DNA from: Trichosphaerium sp. ATCC 40318
Lineage: Eukaryota; Discosea; Flabellinia; Trichosidae
NCBI GenBank assembly: GCA_038496445.1
Contig: JALMLS010000556.1
Span: forward strand, 62,001-126,000
Direction of reading: 5' to 3'
DNA: 64,000 nucleotides
Positions 49,311 through 61,441 of the stretch are shown here, one piece after another (positions within the stretch are counted from its first letter, which is position 1; each line of letters opens with the position of its first letter). Below the pieces are notes generated by a model. That model saw only the letters and a program-made list of their open reading frames with translations. It made no database searches and was not told the DNA's origin. A program made the position numbers and the translations under genes.

Positions 49311-50738
49311 TACAAAAATGTGTTTACTTCTTGGCGTAACGCCATCGTGTATTATTTTACACTGCATGGAAGTAGGAGAAGAGGTTGGAGGCAGGATGAG
49401 ATCTTTTTTTTATTCAAAAAACACCAGTACTGCAAACCCGAGTTCATCCGACACCTATCACCCGTATGCCCTCTACAATATGCAAGGGTTGTAGAGTGCG
49501 TCTAAAATAATAAACAAATAGTCGTTAGAAAGCACACTAGTGTATAAAAAAAAAAGCTGAGAGTGATGGAGGCAACAATGAGATGGGTGGGTTTTCTAGG
49601 ATGAGATAAACAAAAGGGGTTTTTTAGGATGGGAAAGGGCTTCCCAAATACTAACACAGAGTTTCCCTAACTTTTTCTCTCCTTTAAAATAAAGAGCCAT
49701 GGTGAAGATTGAGATTTAAACTACTTTACAAGATGAGAGTCATCAAACAGTTGAGGTGGAGACCGGATTTGTCGGATGTTTTTGGCGCTAGTACATAACA
49801 TGAATCTCTACCGTTTAAAAGTTTACCAGAACCACTCTGAGTGTAACGCTCTGTACTTAACTACATTACTTAAATATTTACTTAGTTTCCATATATCCAA
49901 CCTTCGTACCCTTACACTGAGGTATTTGTATGTCTCAAGGCGTTGTAAAAGAGGAAGTACCCATATAAACTTTTGCTCTATTTCCTATTAAATAGATAAA
50001 CAGTTTTACAAGTCTAAATAAAGGTAGATCATGTGTATCACAATTCAATTTATAATTTTCTCTAATACGAGGAAAGCATTTTATTTTGATCAAAGTCGCA
50101 CGTGATACTTCAACTTTGTTTGTTATATAGTTAGCTACTACTCGTTACGCACAGGTGCTTTACGAAAGAAACGAAATAGAATAACCTAAGTTTGAATCGT
50201 GATTGCCAAGAAGCGTTTGTACAGCACTTTAGGTTGCCATGTCGAACAAACATAAAAACGTGTTCAACAGTATTCCAATCAGTAGTAAGGCACGTGACTT
50301 TCTGGCCCTACCATCACACAAAGTACTCCACAAGGTACACCATTAGGATGCTTGCACATGCTGGTAGGGCTACCTGTGCTCACAAACCATCCCAAAAACT
50401 TAGGTTAGCGCTAACAAAAAATAGCTATTTCAGGTCAAAGCCATTAACAAGGTTTTTTACAACAATCAAAATTCGCGGTAGTTGGAAACCGTATTGCAAG
50501 CGTATTCATAAATTTCATTTTCTTATGGAACTAATACAAGGGAAGAAAAGTGTAGTAGTTTTATTTGACATGTTGAGAAACTGAATCTACAAGTTGTCTT
50601 TGGCTACAAGTGTCAAATCTAGTCTCAAAGGGTTCAATTATTTTTATCAAAAAAAAGGATTTAAGACTGGTTACGACTTTTGTTGTAGATTGAAATTGGT
50701 TATTGTAACAAACGGTATTTCATGTAAGGGTGCATATA
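49311..50738. other. Flank formerly upstream of copy 7
   Basis: 49306-50250 parallels the copy 6 flank (43406-44290) block by block, including GGAGGCAGGATGAGAT near 49388 and the palindrome at 49631-49645. From about 50250 to 50738 the sequence is unique. A 130-codon open frame at 50192-50584 overlaps the end of the repeated flank, has no recognisable motif and is probably chance. Confidence 0.45.
49631..49645. promoter_or_regulatory. Upstream palindrome in the flank of deleted copy 7
   Basis: GGGAAAGGGCTTCCC, identical to the copy 6 version, now only about 325 bp from the truncation point of copy 7. Confidence 0.35.
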
Positions 50739-53501
50739 ATGAAAAGAGCAAGGATAATCGATCTTACGGGTGACTCTGATGATGAATTGGAACAACCGCC
50801 ACTAAAACGTAAAAAAATCGTAGTTACGCCTTCAAAACCTTCTTTTGTGCGTAAACAATAAACTTTACACGTTGATTTTTATTAATTTGCTTGTATTTGA
50901 ACTAGGAGATGCCGTCATGCCCTATATGCTATCTAGATTATACAAAGACAGGAGCTGTAGTTCCTACTGCATTGAAATGTTGCGGTCACGTATTTTGCGT
51001 TAATTGTATAACAGCAGAGCTGAGCGGCCGCAAGAAATGTCCCTTGTGCAGCAAAAAGTTCAAAAAGAGCGACATTTTGCGTTTATACATCGACAAGGCT
51101 GTTGTAGTCGATAACGAAGAACGGTATGTACAATTACACGACAGCGCAGTTTTTGCGTCTGTTGTACAGAAATTCGACTGATTTACAAATAGTGAGCGGC
51201 TACAAGCTGAATTAAACAAACAACGCGTGCAGAAGCAGCAAGCAGAGAAAAAATGTACAAATCTACAACGTCAAGTGGACAAACTAAAACAAACTGTCGA
51301 GAATCTAAAGCGGTGCGTACCAACAATATTTTAACAAACTTTTGCACTTAAACCACAAAGTGCAAAAAAGTTTTTTCACTTCATTCTCTTTTTAATTGTT
51401 TGCTGCTTCATTCAATACACAATAACTCACCTCTTTTATATATATAGGCAAAAAACAGCCCTTATAAATGACCCACGTATAAGACCTCATAATATTCAAT
51501 TACCACCATCAACGTTTATCGACAACAACATGTACGCTTCCTTTTTGTAATTTTTAACATAAGTAAATAGGAAACAATGTTTTCAGTGAAATGTAAACTT
51601 TTTTATTGTTCAATCAGACCGTTGGTACTTATTTTATTAATGTAGAGAACCCTCCGTGGTGGGTATTAAAAAGACTATAACATACAAAAAAATAGCTTCT
51701 ATTCCAATGAATCCTATGGGAGCTGTACGAATTGAAACTACTTTTTTTCTCTTTTTTTTTTTCTCTTTTTTTTTTTGTACCTTTTTTTAGCTCTTAAAGT
51801 CTCCTTTAGTAATAGTGAATAGGATAAAACGTTAGCTTTGGATAGTTTGAAGCACGTGGCACATGTTGGTATACACTCTAGAGACGGTTTTGGCTATAAA
51901 AAAGTGTCAATGTTAGCACCAACACACACTCAAAACGTACTGTATGTTTACATAATATTACATCGTTTTACTGATGACATGTTATTAGATTTGCCAATAG
52001 GATAATTACTGACATGAAAATGAGTACTGATGGAGGTAAAAATCGATATTTTGACTCTTTTTTGTAGTTGCCACAACATGTCCTTACTGTTTGCTTTTTA
52101 GGTAAATACACTCTTTGCTCGTCTTTGGACCACCACGTATACATAATAGATAATGAGTTTAATCAACCAGTACGTTTTTTATGATAATATCGAGCACGTG
52201 CCTTGTTTTTTTTAAGCATACATTTATTTTTGTCAAAAGGTTTTGAATTATACGCCTCATCTCATTGCATACTCTTGTGCTTGGTCATCAACAGACGAAA
52301 ATATATTTTATACTGGTGCTAGCACTGGAACTCTTTTCAAGTTCGACATGAGAATGACTAAGCAACCAATCTCATCACAAAGGAGTACGTACTTTATTTT
52401 TTCTTAATTTTCTCAGAAATATTGCTTCTCTAACAAGTCTTTAAGCCCACCTCAAGACTAAGATTCACTCTATGATACACACTAAGAATGGATTAATCTT
52501 AGCATGTCAGGGTGGTATCGAATTATTAGATAAAAATGATAAATCAGTGGACGTTATTTGTAAGATATCTCAACAAACAACTTTTTTTTTTCTTTTTTTT
52601 TGCTGTTTCAGCTCAAAGCGATTATGAACTCCTACTACTTTTGATTTATGCTTTCAAGTTGAACACACTGTTTGCTATTGTTCTAATATACAATTTATAG
52701 ATAGAGGGACATGCAATAGCGTGTGCTATGACCAACATTCAAACTTGCTAATGGCAGGGTATGTTGGTATGGGGAATGCACAACTTTCTATCAGTAACGT
52801 TGGCCAAACTTCGATTAAAAGTCTATACGATATAGACACAACAAGTAGAAATTTATCAGGTAGTAATAGCATATTTCGAATAGAGGTAAACAATCAATCA
52901 CTGAAACAAAAATGCTTTCTAAACTTGCTTTTATTATAGGATCACAACTTCGCTATTGTTGGTGAGAACTCTGGTGTATCTATCCGCCGTTTGGACCCAT
53001 ATGCTTCTAGCAATGATAACAAACCTATTTTTTTTCCTCCTTGTGCGTACAGTCTTCGAAACTTTTGTTTCGCTTTTTGATTGAAAAGAAAAAAATGCAG
53101 AGATGACTGCCTCTTCTTCTCGGATACTTTTGATTTATTTACTTACATATATTTTTTAATTCAGCAAACTCCATGTACCAAGCTTCTGCTTATTTTAATA
53201 CAAACAAATCTGCGTTTGTTTCGTATAAGGATTCAGTTGAAATATACAACATCAATCTCACATAAAAAAACTACTGTTCAACTACAAAACGCATGACAAA
53301 CTTTTTGTTGTTTGCACAGATTGTACTATAAATAATAAAGTCTCTAGATTTACTACACTAACCGTCTTTTTGTTACATAATTTACCCTTTTTTTTTTTTT
53401 TTTTAGTCAGTTGCAACGTTACAAGTTCGCAGTCAGGAGTAAATTTGCTTATTGTTTTACCCGATACAAGAGTGTTAAGAGTTCAACAATATGGCAAGTA
53501 A
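50739..53501 (+). CDS. RFWD3-like E3 ubiquitin ligase (RING, coiled coil, WD40)
   Basis: Exons placed with confidence: 50739-50846, 50906-51123, 51193-51312, 51448-51531, 51646-51724, 51823-51941, 51989-52035, 52102-52169, 52240-52384, 52446-52559. Exons near 52701-52885, 52940-53036, 53165-53270 and 53405-53501 (TAA) are likely, but their joins are less sure. Exon 1 is acidic then basic (DLTGDSDDELEQ, KRKK). Exon 2 has a C3HC4 RING: CPIC, CCGHVFCVNC, KKCPLCSKKFKKSDI. Exon 3 is a coiled coil (ERLQAELNKQ, LQRQVDKLKQTVENLKR). Later exons give DGFGYKKVSML, CSSLDHHVYIID, SCAWSSTDENIFYTGAS and RIEDHNFAIVGENSG, aligning in order with the RFWD3 WD40 region. RFWD3 ubiquitinates RPA and RAD51 at stalled forks and in crosslink repair. 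A tempting stop at 51548 is avoided because exon 4 uses the GTACGC donor at 51532. Confidence 0.72.
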
Positions 53502-54066
53502 CATCGCTATTAAACTGATGAAGTTCTCAAGTTGCTTTCAGGTGTTCATACCATTATCTTCTTACTCAATGCAATCGTGATACAGCTAGTCAAAGTCTGG
53601 CATAACTGACGTTATTGCTCTGCGTTACAATAACAATACTATTGTAGGGTTACAATAGTACATGCAAGCATGAACAATGTATCAGGGTACAAGGCTCTGG
53701 TGTGCATTTCATTGAAGGAAAAGTGATGCCACAGGTTTGCGACTGCTTTGAGCCGAAAGAAGCTCTGCCGTAACCTAGACAATGTATAACCCATTTATTT
53801 TGCAATAAATACTACACAAAAAGCAGGCACAAGCATTCTATACTCGCACGGCAGACGCGAAAGCAAGGCGATCGCAATTCTAACTATGCATGGGAGAATT
53901 TTTCAATCTCTCTGACGCCATTGTATTACTCTACGGTGCTATAGCGCGTGCCCAATGTTACTTTGTACGTGAGAGTTAATTAAGTTAAAGTCTACCAAAC
54001 CTATCTGTGCGATGATTGTACGACATAAAACTAAAATAATATTTTGTTGTTTTGTTTATTACAATT
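53502..54066. other. Spacer between convergent RFWD3-like and TRM6 genes
   Basis: About 560 bp with no convincing open frame, RNA gene or repeat; presumably two 3' UTRs. Confidence 0.5.
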
Positions 54067-56035
54067 TCAAGTGGTGTCCATTTTCTCTACATGTTTCTTT
54101 GCTATTAGTTTTGCTCTTTTAGCAATATTACCCATCTCTTCTTGAGGAACAGGTACGTAACTCGGTAACCCCCACTCAGATTTTGCTTTAAAACCTGTCA
54201 AGATATATCCACCGCAATTAGACATATTGTTCATTGGATGTGTCCTACCAGCAGCGACCTAAAAAATAATTGTAAGTTTTTTTGTTATTGTTGGATAAAA
54301 AACAGTCTCATGAAAGTTTCAGCTTTTTCTCAATTTCTTGATGTATCTTACTTGATATTCTCTTGTCCAATACTCTACAAGACGTAGGTAAACGGCACTA
54401 CCATCATTTGCCAGTATAGCGAAGATATGAGCCAAAGGCTAGTCAAATAGATTAGCACCAAATAAAAATAGATTTTAACAAAATACAAAACAAAACTAAG
54501 CACATACCTCGATGTATTGACAGTAGACTGCAAAAGGACATCCTGCTCTCAATAATGGGTACACAGCCTTCATAACACGTGAAGGTTCATCATGTGCGCA
54601 TATAAGTAATGCATCAGAAATACCCTATCGTCAAAGATCAGCAACATGTTTTTTCTTTTTTGATAAAAAAAACTTAACGTACAATATCAACCTTGGCAAG
54701 TGCTATTGCTTCCCTGCTCACTGCATTATCTACACGTTGTAATTTTAATTCTTTTTCTTTCTCGTTCGAGGGCATTGTTGCTGTGTTGACTTTTACATTC
54801 TTGGCTTCAGGATTACCTTCAGACAAAAGTCGAAGTTTCTCAGTAATCTTAACAATAGGGTAGTGATATAAAATATCCCTTTCTTCTTGCTTAAAGTTCC
54901 ATATATCCAATGCACGAATTCCAGGTTCTTGTGATGTATGTAGGTTTAGAACAACACCTCTTGTCCTTAAACGATCCAGAACTGTCCCCAGAATAACACC
55001 CTGGACAAAAAGTCAACAAGCGAATAAAAAAAAATAAAAGAACAACAGAAACACGTTTTATGACAGCCAAGGCATATACGACCATGACTGGTTATATGGT
55101 ACGTACCTTTGTATTTTCTACTACAGTGACATGCATTCCTGAATGGATGGATGTCATATTAAGCATATGAGCTAAGGAATCGTATCTCAAGTGCCTACGA
55201 AAAAAAGTTTGCACAAGAAAGTAGTAATTTAATTATTTCATAACACGTGATAACGTACATTATTTTATACGCTGCTTTACACCAATAAGTCTTTAAGATA
55301 GTATAAGTAGTTGGTTCAATAAGCTCAAATACCATCAGATACCTTTAAACCGTTAAAAGAGTGAAAACTAAGAAAAAACCCAGAAAGTGCAAACTTCGTC
55401 CAGTTTCAAACAAAAAACAAAATATACGACTTTGTTGTCTTTACGCACTTTTTGGCTTTACGCTTGAGGTATTTTTCCTTTGCCATGTCTGTTCGCTTGT
55501 CAAAAGTTTTCGAGTTTTTAATTAACGCTTGTATTATATCTGAACCAGAATACTGTTTTTAAGTATGGTTAGTGGTTTTTACGTAAAGTAAGAACAAAAT
55601 CATTCTACAAGGATCCACTTACCCCTTTTTCGCGCATCTCAGCTACTTTTTTCTCGTCTATAACCTGTGCTTGTTCGTTTGGCGCCAGTTTTGCGGTTCC
55701 AGCACCAGTTGAAGCTAAAACGTATAAGATAACGTAGATATTGCTTGTTTACATTTAAATTCGTCGATTCCAGAGCCTTTGTATGGCCTGAAGTTTCTTT
55801 GGTGTAGCTCCCAAAATGAATCGTATTTTGCGCCTATTAGAGCGTCTACTGGGACCTGCTTGTGTCTACCGATATTCATCTTTCTAAAACGATTAAATAT
55901 GATTACAACGCGTTATATTTACTTTCCGCGGCCAATATCAGCAAATAAGAAGCGTTCTCCGTTGATTTCGCGTAGAATGACATAACTACCGTCTGTAACG
56001 CAATCAACTTCTTCCTCTTCTATCTCTTTCTCCAT
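54067..56035 (-). CDS. TRM6: TRM6, non-catalytic subunit of tRNA m1A58 methyltransferase
   Basis: Multi-exon minus-strand gene, ATG at 56035, TGA at 54069-54067. The N-terminal part (DGSYVILREINGERF, KMNIGRHKQV, LIGAKYDSFWELH) and the middle part (DKRTDMAKEKYLKRK, YIVFELIEP-like YLMVFELIEP, YDSLAHMLNM, GMHVTVVENTKGVILG) follow the TRM6/GCD10 family order. The C-terminal part has SDALLICAHDEPSRVM, REYQVAAGRTHPMNNMS and GGYILTGFKA, matching the family signature near the end (R.HP..NM...GGY.L.G). TRM6 pairs with the catalytic TRM61 to methylate A58 of tRNAs, including initiator tRNA. TRM61 is not in the window. The intron near 55260 carries a CACGTG site. Exon borders in the middle were not all resolved base by base. 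Confidence 0.85.
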
Positions 56036-56219
56036 AATACGCTATGTTACTCGTGAAGAGGCGCAATACAATGAAGGCAGACTGATTGTGACTTTTTTCG
56101 GAGGTACCTTATGTCTGAGTCAGCAACGAAGGAAGCAAATACTAACAAGGGCTCGCATTTTGAATTGAACCCGTTGCGACTCAAAATATTTGAAGAAGAA
56201 ACACGTTTTTATTTTACAT

Positions 56220-59200
56220 CTATTCTTCGTCCTCTTCCTCATCTTCATTTTTAGCTTGTGATTCACCTTCTTCATCTTCGTCTTCTTCTTCTTCTTCTTC
56301 CAAACCTTCGTTATCACCCAACTCTCTAGGTGTTTCGAATGTCTCTAGAACTTCAACTTTATCACCGACCTTCCAATCATGCCAATTTTGAAGATCAATA
56401 CCACATTCCATGTCAACACTAACGGTCTTTACTAACTCTTTAAAATGTCTTAAAGATCTTATTTTTATATCAGTAGCAATCATTTCGCCATCCCTTAATA
56501 AAAAAATTGAGCAATTTGCCAGACTTAGAGACCAAACAAAAAAAAAAAAAAAGAAAAAAACTAAAAATCAAATTTGTGATGATGAGCTTCATCAAAATAT
56601 AACTCAACAAAATTATTTACACGGAAAATCATACTATAAATAATGGAATGAAAACGAAAAAAAAAACGTCGTGCGCAACGACAGTAAATTGTTTGATCGT
56701 CAAATGTTAGCGGGCTTAAATTGACATTTTTGCCTATTTTAGTACATACCTAATTATCTGACATTTGTTTGCACGTTTAATCTCACCCATACCAACACGG
56801 CAACCAGCAACAGTTACAATATTCTTCTTTACATTCAAATCAAAGGTTTCTAAGCACTCAGCCCAACCAATAATTTTTGTTCCCAGCTATTAAAAAAAAT
56901 CAGAAAACCTCCGCATCGCGTGCAAAGAATAAACAACAGTAAACTGCTTTCATCATAAACAGCCAAAATAACTTTTTGGTAAAAGGAAAGTACCTTTGGA
57001 GAAAGCTTTTCTGTAAGTGCCTGCTTGATCCAGTTCAAAAGTGAATAAATTATTTTGAATTCTTTTGTTACAATCCCTTCGTCTGCTGCAAAGTTCTGTA
57101 CATCTCTAGGATACCTCACATTAAATCCAACTACAATAGGTTTTCTAGGACTCATTTTTGCGGTCTAATAGTAGTAAGACACTGAACAGTCAATAACAGT
57201 TGTTGAAAAGTTATTAAAAGCAAAAGAGTTACCTTAATATCTTCTCGTTTAATATCACCTACAGCCCATCTAACAATCTTTGGTCGAACTTCCTTAGACT
57301 TTGGTAATTGATCTATAGCAGCCATCACAGCTTCAGCAGAACCAGCAAGATCTGTTTTCAATATGATAGGGACTTCCTAAATAAAGAGAGTAAACACTCA
57401 ACTCGAACAAAGAATTAAGCAAAGTTTGACGTACGTCCTTTGTTTTTTGATCTTGTCTAGCTGCCTACAAGAATCGTTACGATAACACACGTGACGTTTA
57501 TATAATATTCAAGATATGCAGCTCTAACGATAAATTTTATTGTGCGTACCTTTTGTTGTGTAACATAGACATCTTCATCTACTCCTTTCTTTACAGCTTC
57601 TAATCTATCATAGTGCTCTAACTCTATCTCTCTGATAGCTTCATGAGCCTTAGACTTAAAGTCGACATTACTATAACGCAGTTAGTCACATCATCAAAGC
57701 TCGAAAACACCAAGTGTTATTTGTCAAAACATTACCTTGCACGTCTTCCAACAACCTCTTCTCTCAAATTGCGCACGCGAGAAGCCTCTTTTCTTCCTGT
57801 ACTTACACCCAAAAATGTGTCTCCAGGACAAGGCATCTTACCCTGGAATCCAGTGACCATCACTGGCTTTGATAAAGGAGCCTCTTTAAGAACATTGCCA
57901 TCAAGGTCCATTACTTTTTCAACTTTACCCATAGCCAATCCACATACAAACCAATCTCCTTTTTTCAGTGACCCAACGGAAGGTACAACAATAGCGTATT
58001 CTCCTATTGAACAAAAATAAGAATATATTTACCCATTATCTTTCTGCCAGTTGAGAAAGCTGCAACAAAAGTTGTGGATTGCGTACCCAAAAACTTGTCT
58101 TTTTTTATCTCAATGACAGTTCCTTCAGCTTCACCATCTCTGTTATCAGTTAATAAAATTTGTAGTTGGTTTATAAACTAACAATAGATACATACCGAGG
58201 TGCACGGATATCGAGTTCGTCAGCCTTTAATCGAATTGTATCTTTAAGTTCATCCAAACCCTAAAAATGTATATCATAAGCACGTTATAATATGACAGAA
58301 AAAAAGCTTCGTACAGCTCCTGAAAGTGCTGATATAGGAACTAATGGTATATCACCTCCGTATTCCTCGATCTAACCGAATATTAATGAACTGATGCTAT
58401 AACATTCCGCAATTGCAGAGAAAAGTTGCAAATTTTCGTACTGAGATGGAGTTAGAGTTTAGCTCTTTTTTGACACGCTCAATGTTGGAATGTCTCTTAT
58501 CTGTTTTATTCAAAGCTATAATACAAGTTGATCCAGACTCAATGATGTCATTGTAAGCTATAATACGTAAGTAATGTACCTACAGTTTAAAATGGAAAAA
58601 CAAAAATATAAACAAAAGAAACAAAAGAACAATCTCCTCGGCAGCAAGTAAATGAGACACTTACCATCCAATGTTTGCTCTTGAACACCGTCATCCGCAG
58701 CTATCACTAATATTGTAATATCTGTCATTTGAGTACCACGTTTTCTAAATACAAATTAAAAAAAAAGAAAAAAAAATACCAAATAGAAAGTTTATATTAC
58801 CTGACTTGATTGAAAGCTGCATGACCTGGAGTATCAATAAACGTAGCAGTAGAGTTTTTAGCAAGATCAACTTCGAAAGTAGTCTAGTAACAATCAATAC
58901 TGACTTTTAAAAAACATGTAAAGAAGAAAAAAGCGTACAACACACTGTGTAATACCACCTGCTTCACCACCAGCGGTATCACCCCTACGTAACTGATCTA
59001 GTAGTGTTGTTTTACCATGATTAATATGTCCAACAATACAAACAATTGGCGCTAGACTGCGTTAATAAACAATCATGAGCAAAGTAAACCAGTTTTTTAA
59101 CATACGTTTTACTGGGAAAGCACTTAAATCATCAGGCAAAGGTCTTGGATGCCTAAGATATTCACCCTTTAGCGATATTGTTGACTTATTTATTTTCCGT

Positions 59201-60076
59201 ACTTGTCGCCTTCATATCCTGATTTACGGATTGGAACACGTTGAAACAGTTCATTGGACTATAACAGGAAATTAAAATACAGCGATGCGGAACAAAACTT
59301 GAAATATATCCGTTAAGAATGGACACATACAACAATTAAATCTACTAGATCCCTATCAAGGTATTCTGTGTGATGCTCTGGGCATTCTCCAATTTTAATA
59401 AGCTCCTTCAAGATATCTAAAAATCAATTGTTGAGAAAACAAAGAATTCGCATTATATCCTGATTACCGATAGTTCTGACGCTCAAAATATCGCCCAGCA
59501 TCTTAGAATTTAATTCTTCAGGCATTACCACCTCTTTTCCCCCTTTAAAAAGCGTAAGAATAGAATGCGGTTTCTTTAGACTGCGTATGGGTGTATAAAC
59601 GCCAAATTGACGCTACTACGCGTAGTGGGGCTAAACTGAAAGCTTTGAAGCAAGCTAGAATGCAACAATTTCAATAAAGCTCTAAAGTTTTTTCTGTTGT
59701 GTATGACGTACTCAAACGCCTAATACGCTTCATTCTCTTTCGTTTAGCAGCTGCTTCTCTGGCTTTTTGAGCTTTAGTCATAAACAATGGTCCACCACCT
59801 TTTCTACCCTTCCCTGTCATTATTTTAGCAACGACACTAAGATTTAAGTGTTTCCGTACTTTTACCAGCCCTTTGCAAGTGACTGTTTTTGATTTTTTCG
59901 TTAGCGTACTGCCCAAATGACTGATAATAAGACTTTTAGTAACAACTCCCAACAATGAAGCTGAAATCGCCAAAAATCACAAAAACAGCGTACCGCCGCT
60001 ACAGATATACGTTTAGCGTAGCCACGGGTAATAACCTACGTAAAAGGTTATGAACCACTGAGTTTAGCGCCATCAT
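56220..60076 (-). CDS. MTIF2: Mitochondrial translation initiation factor IF-2
   Basis: Minus-strand gene with about 17 exons, TAG at 56222-56220. G-domain motifs are clear: GHINHGKTT (G1, near 59020; bacterial IF-2 has GHVDHGKTT), DTPGHAAF (G3, near 58840), NKTD (G4, near 58525) and a SAL motif (G5). Domain II ([29 protein letters not shown]) and the C-terminal fMet-tRNA-binding region ([42 protein letters not shown]) follow. GxxxxGKTT with His after N/D favours organellar IF-2 rather than eIF5B. The C-terminus is an unusual acidic extension (runs of E and D, residues after RELGDNEG). The likely start is at 60076 ([12 protein letters not shown]), joined by a GTAGGT donor to [12 protein letters not shown]; this gives a basic, hydroxylated presequence-like N-terminus, but the first join is tentative. 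Confidence 0.88.
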
Positions 60077-61037
60077 ACTTTTTTATTGGTATGTACGCCA
60101 ATTCTGGGGGCGCGAGACACCCTAGTAGCAGTTTTTAATCTGCACGGTACACGAAACATAGTAATCACTGTGGTAAAGTCTACAGTGTCATGCGCTATTC
60201 CACACGAGAATTAGAAGGGCACTTAGCATTTTATGTTTAAGTAAGGTCAAAACCAGCCAATCAAACACGTGCCACTTATTATCTGCACGCATATTAGGTC
60301 GTATATTAGCGTTTGCAATACAATTGAGGCGTTTCTAACTCAAGAAGTGCATACAGCGTTTAACAATTAACGCACCATGTTAATATACCCTCCGCGCGCA
60401 CCCTACAGCCAAACTAAAAACGGCATTGGCTAAAAAAGAATGTATTTGTACAGATAGCATTTATTCCTTTGGCGGGCGCCGAATAAAGCACCAGAAGTAT
60501 AAATACCGCAAGTTGGATACCGCGAAGACGCGAATGCAGTTTAAAACACTATTACACGCATTGCAGTACCACCAAGTTAGATTGCGGCACGTGCAATTTA
60601 ACGGTCGCCGTTGTCCGATTGTACAAAAAGCGTTCAAAGCACTAGGACAGTACGTAAAATTGTCGTACTCATTTTGTTAGCACTACGTAAGTTTCACAGG
60701 TGCTGACAGTGGTTTGCTACAAGAGCCATGAAAAAGTATCGAAGATCAGCAAAGTGCGCGGGGGAATATTTATGCAAAGTAACGAATTCAAAGCCAGGTA
60801 AGCACAAACTATTTGAAAAAATGCGAATTTCATTTATTTTCGCAATAATTTTGATTGATTTAGCGCATAAGTTACGACAGTCGTCTTAGTGGTATAATCA
60901 TAGGCGGGGAAGTTTATTTGTTATTTTTTTTTTTGCAATGGCCCTGACCAAGTAAAAAAGAATTACAATTTTATGATTGATTAAACACATCAAAACTGAT
61001 CGGAAGAGCTTGAAGATGCGTTTTTATTGTATAACAG
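60077..61037. other. Intergenic region upstream of MTIF2 and tRNA-Phe
   Basis: About 960 bp without a supported gene. A plus-strand open frame at 60426-60680 begins without ATG and has no motif. CACGTG occurs at about 60267 and 60588. Confidence 0.45.
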
Positions 61038-61110
61038 GCCGTGATAGCTCAGTTGGTAGAGCGTTAGACTGAAGATCTAACGGTCGCGTGATCAAGCCAC
61101 GCTCGCGGCA
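61038..61110 (+). tRNA. tRNA-Phe (GAA)
   Basis: A 73-nt cloverleaf without intron: acceptor GCCGTGA pairs with TCGCGGC (one G-U), D arm GCTC/GAGC with loop AGTTGGTA, anticodon stem TTAGA/TCTAA with loop CTGAAGA (anticodon GAA, so Phe), variable CGGTC, T stem GCGTG/CACGC with loop ATCAAGC, discriminator A. The T loop starts with A54 instead of T54, and the internal B box therefore deviates from GGTTCRANYCC at three positions. CCA is not encoded. All stems pair fully, so it is probably functional. Confidence 0.93.
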
Positions 61111-61116
61111 AGTTAC

Positions 61117-61134
61117 TTTTTGCCTTTTTTTTTT
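61117..61134 (+). terminator. RNA polymerase III T-run terminator
   Basis: Two T runs (5 T and about 10 T) begin 7 nt after the tRNA-Phe 3' end, as expected for Pol III termination. Confidence 0.7.
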
Positions 61135-61441
61135 CCGCTATCTTACAATCTGCTGCTGTTCTTTTCTTGCTGTGTATGCTACAGTTGTACAATAAATACC
61201 TTCATATTGGTTTACGCGCGTTAGCAGCGATTATAACGTCAGCGTCTATTCTTCATTGAATTTTTTTATCGTAAAATTTCAATCACATTTATTTTTTACA
61301 GTAAACGCATTATGTGAAAAGTAGAGCGACCTACAGAGTCACCAAATTCTATTGGCTTGGCTGTATTTAACAAAATGAAGTTGGTATTACGTAGGTAAAC
61401 GCGGTATTTCTGTACTGTACATTACGTTTTATTTTTTGTTT

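Noticed and set aside
50192-50584. 130-codon plus-strand open frame
   Set aside because: No motif, odd composition, overlaps a repeated flank and has no exon partners.
51448-51550. Stop codon TAA at 51548-51550 as the end of the RING gene
   Set aside because: Using the GTACGC donor at 51532 joins in frame to exons that continue the RFWD3 order, so the gene most likely goes on into the WD40 part.
60426-60680. 84-codon plus-strand open frame near the tRNA
   Set aside because: No ATG at the start, no recognisable motif; probably chance.
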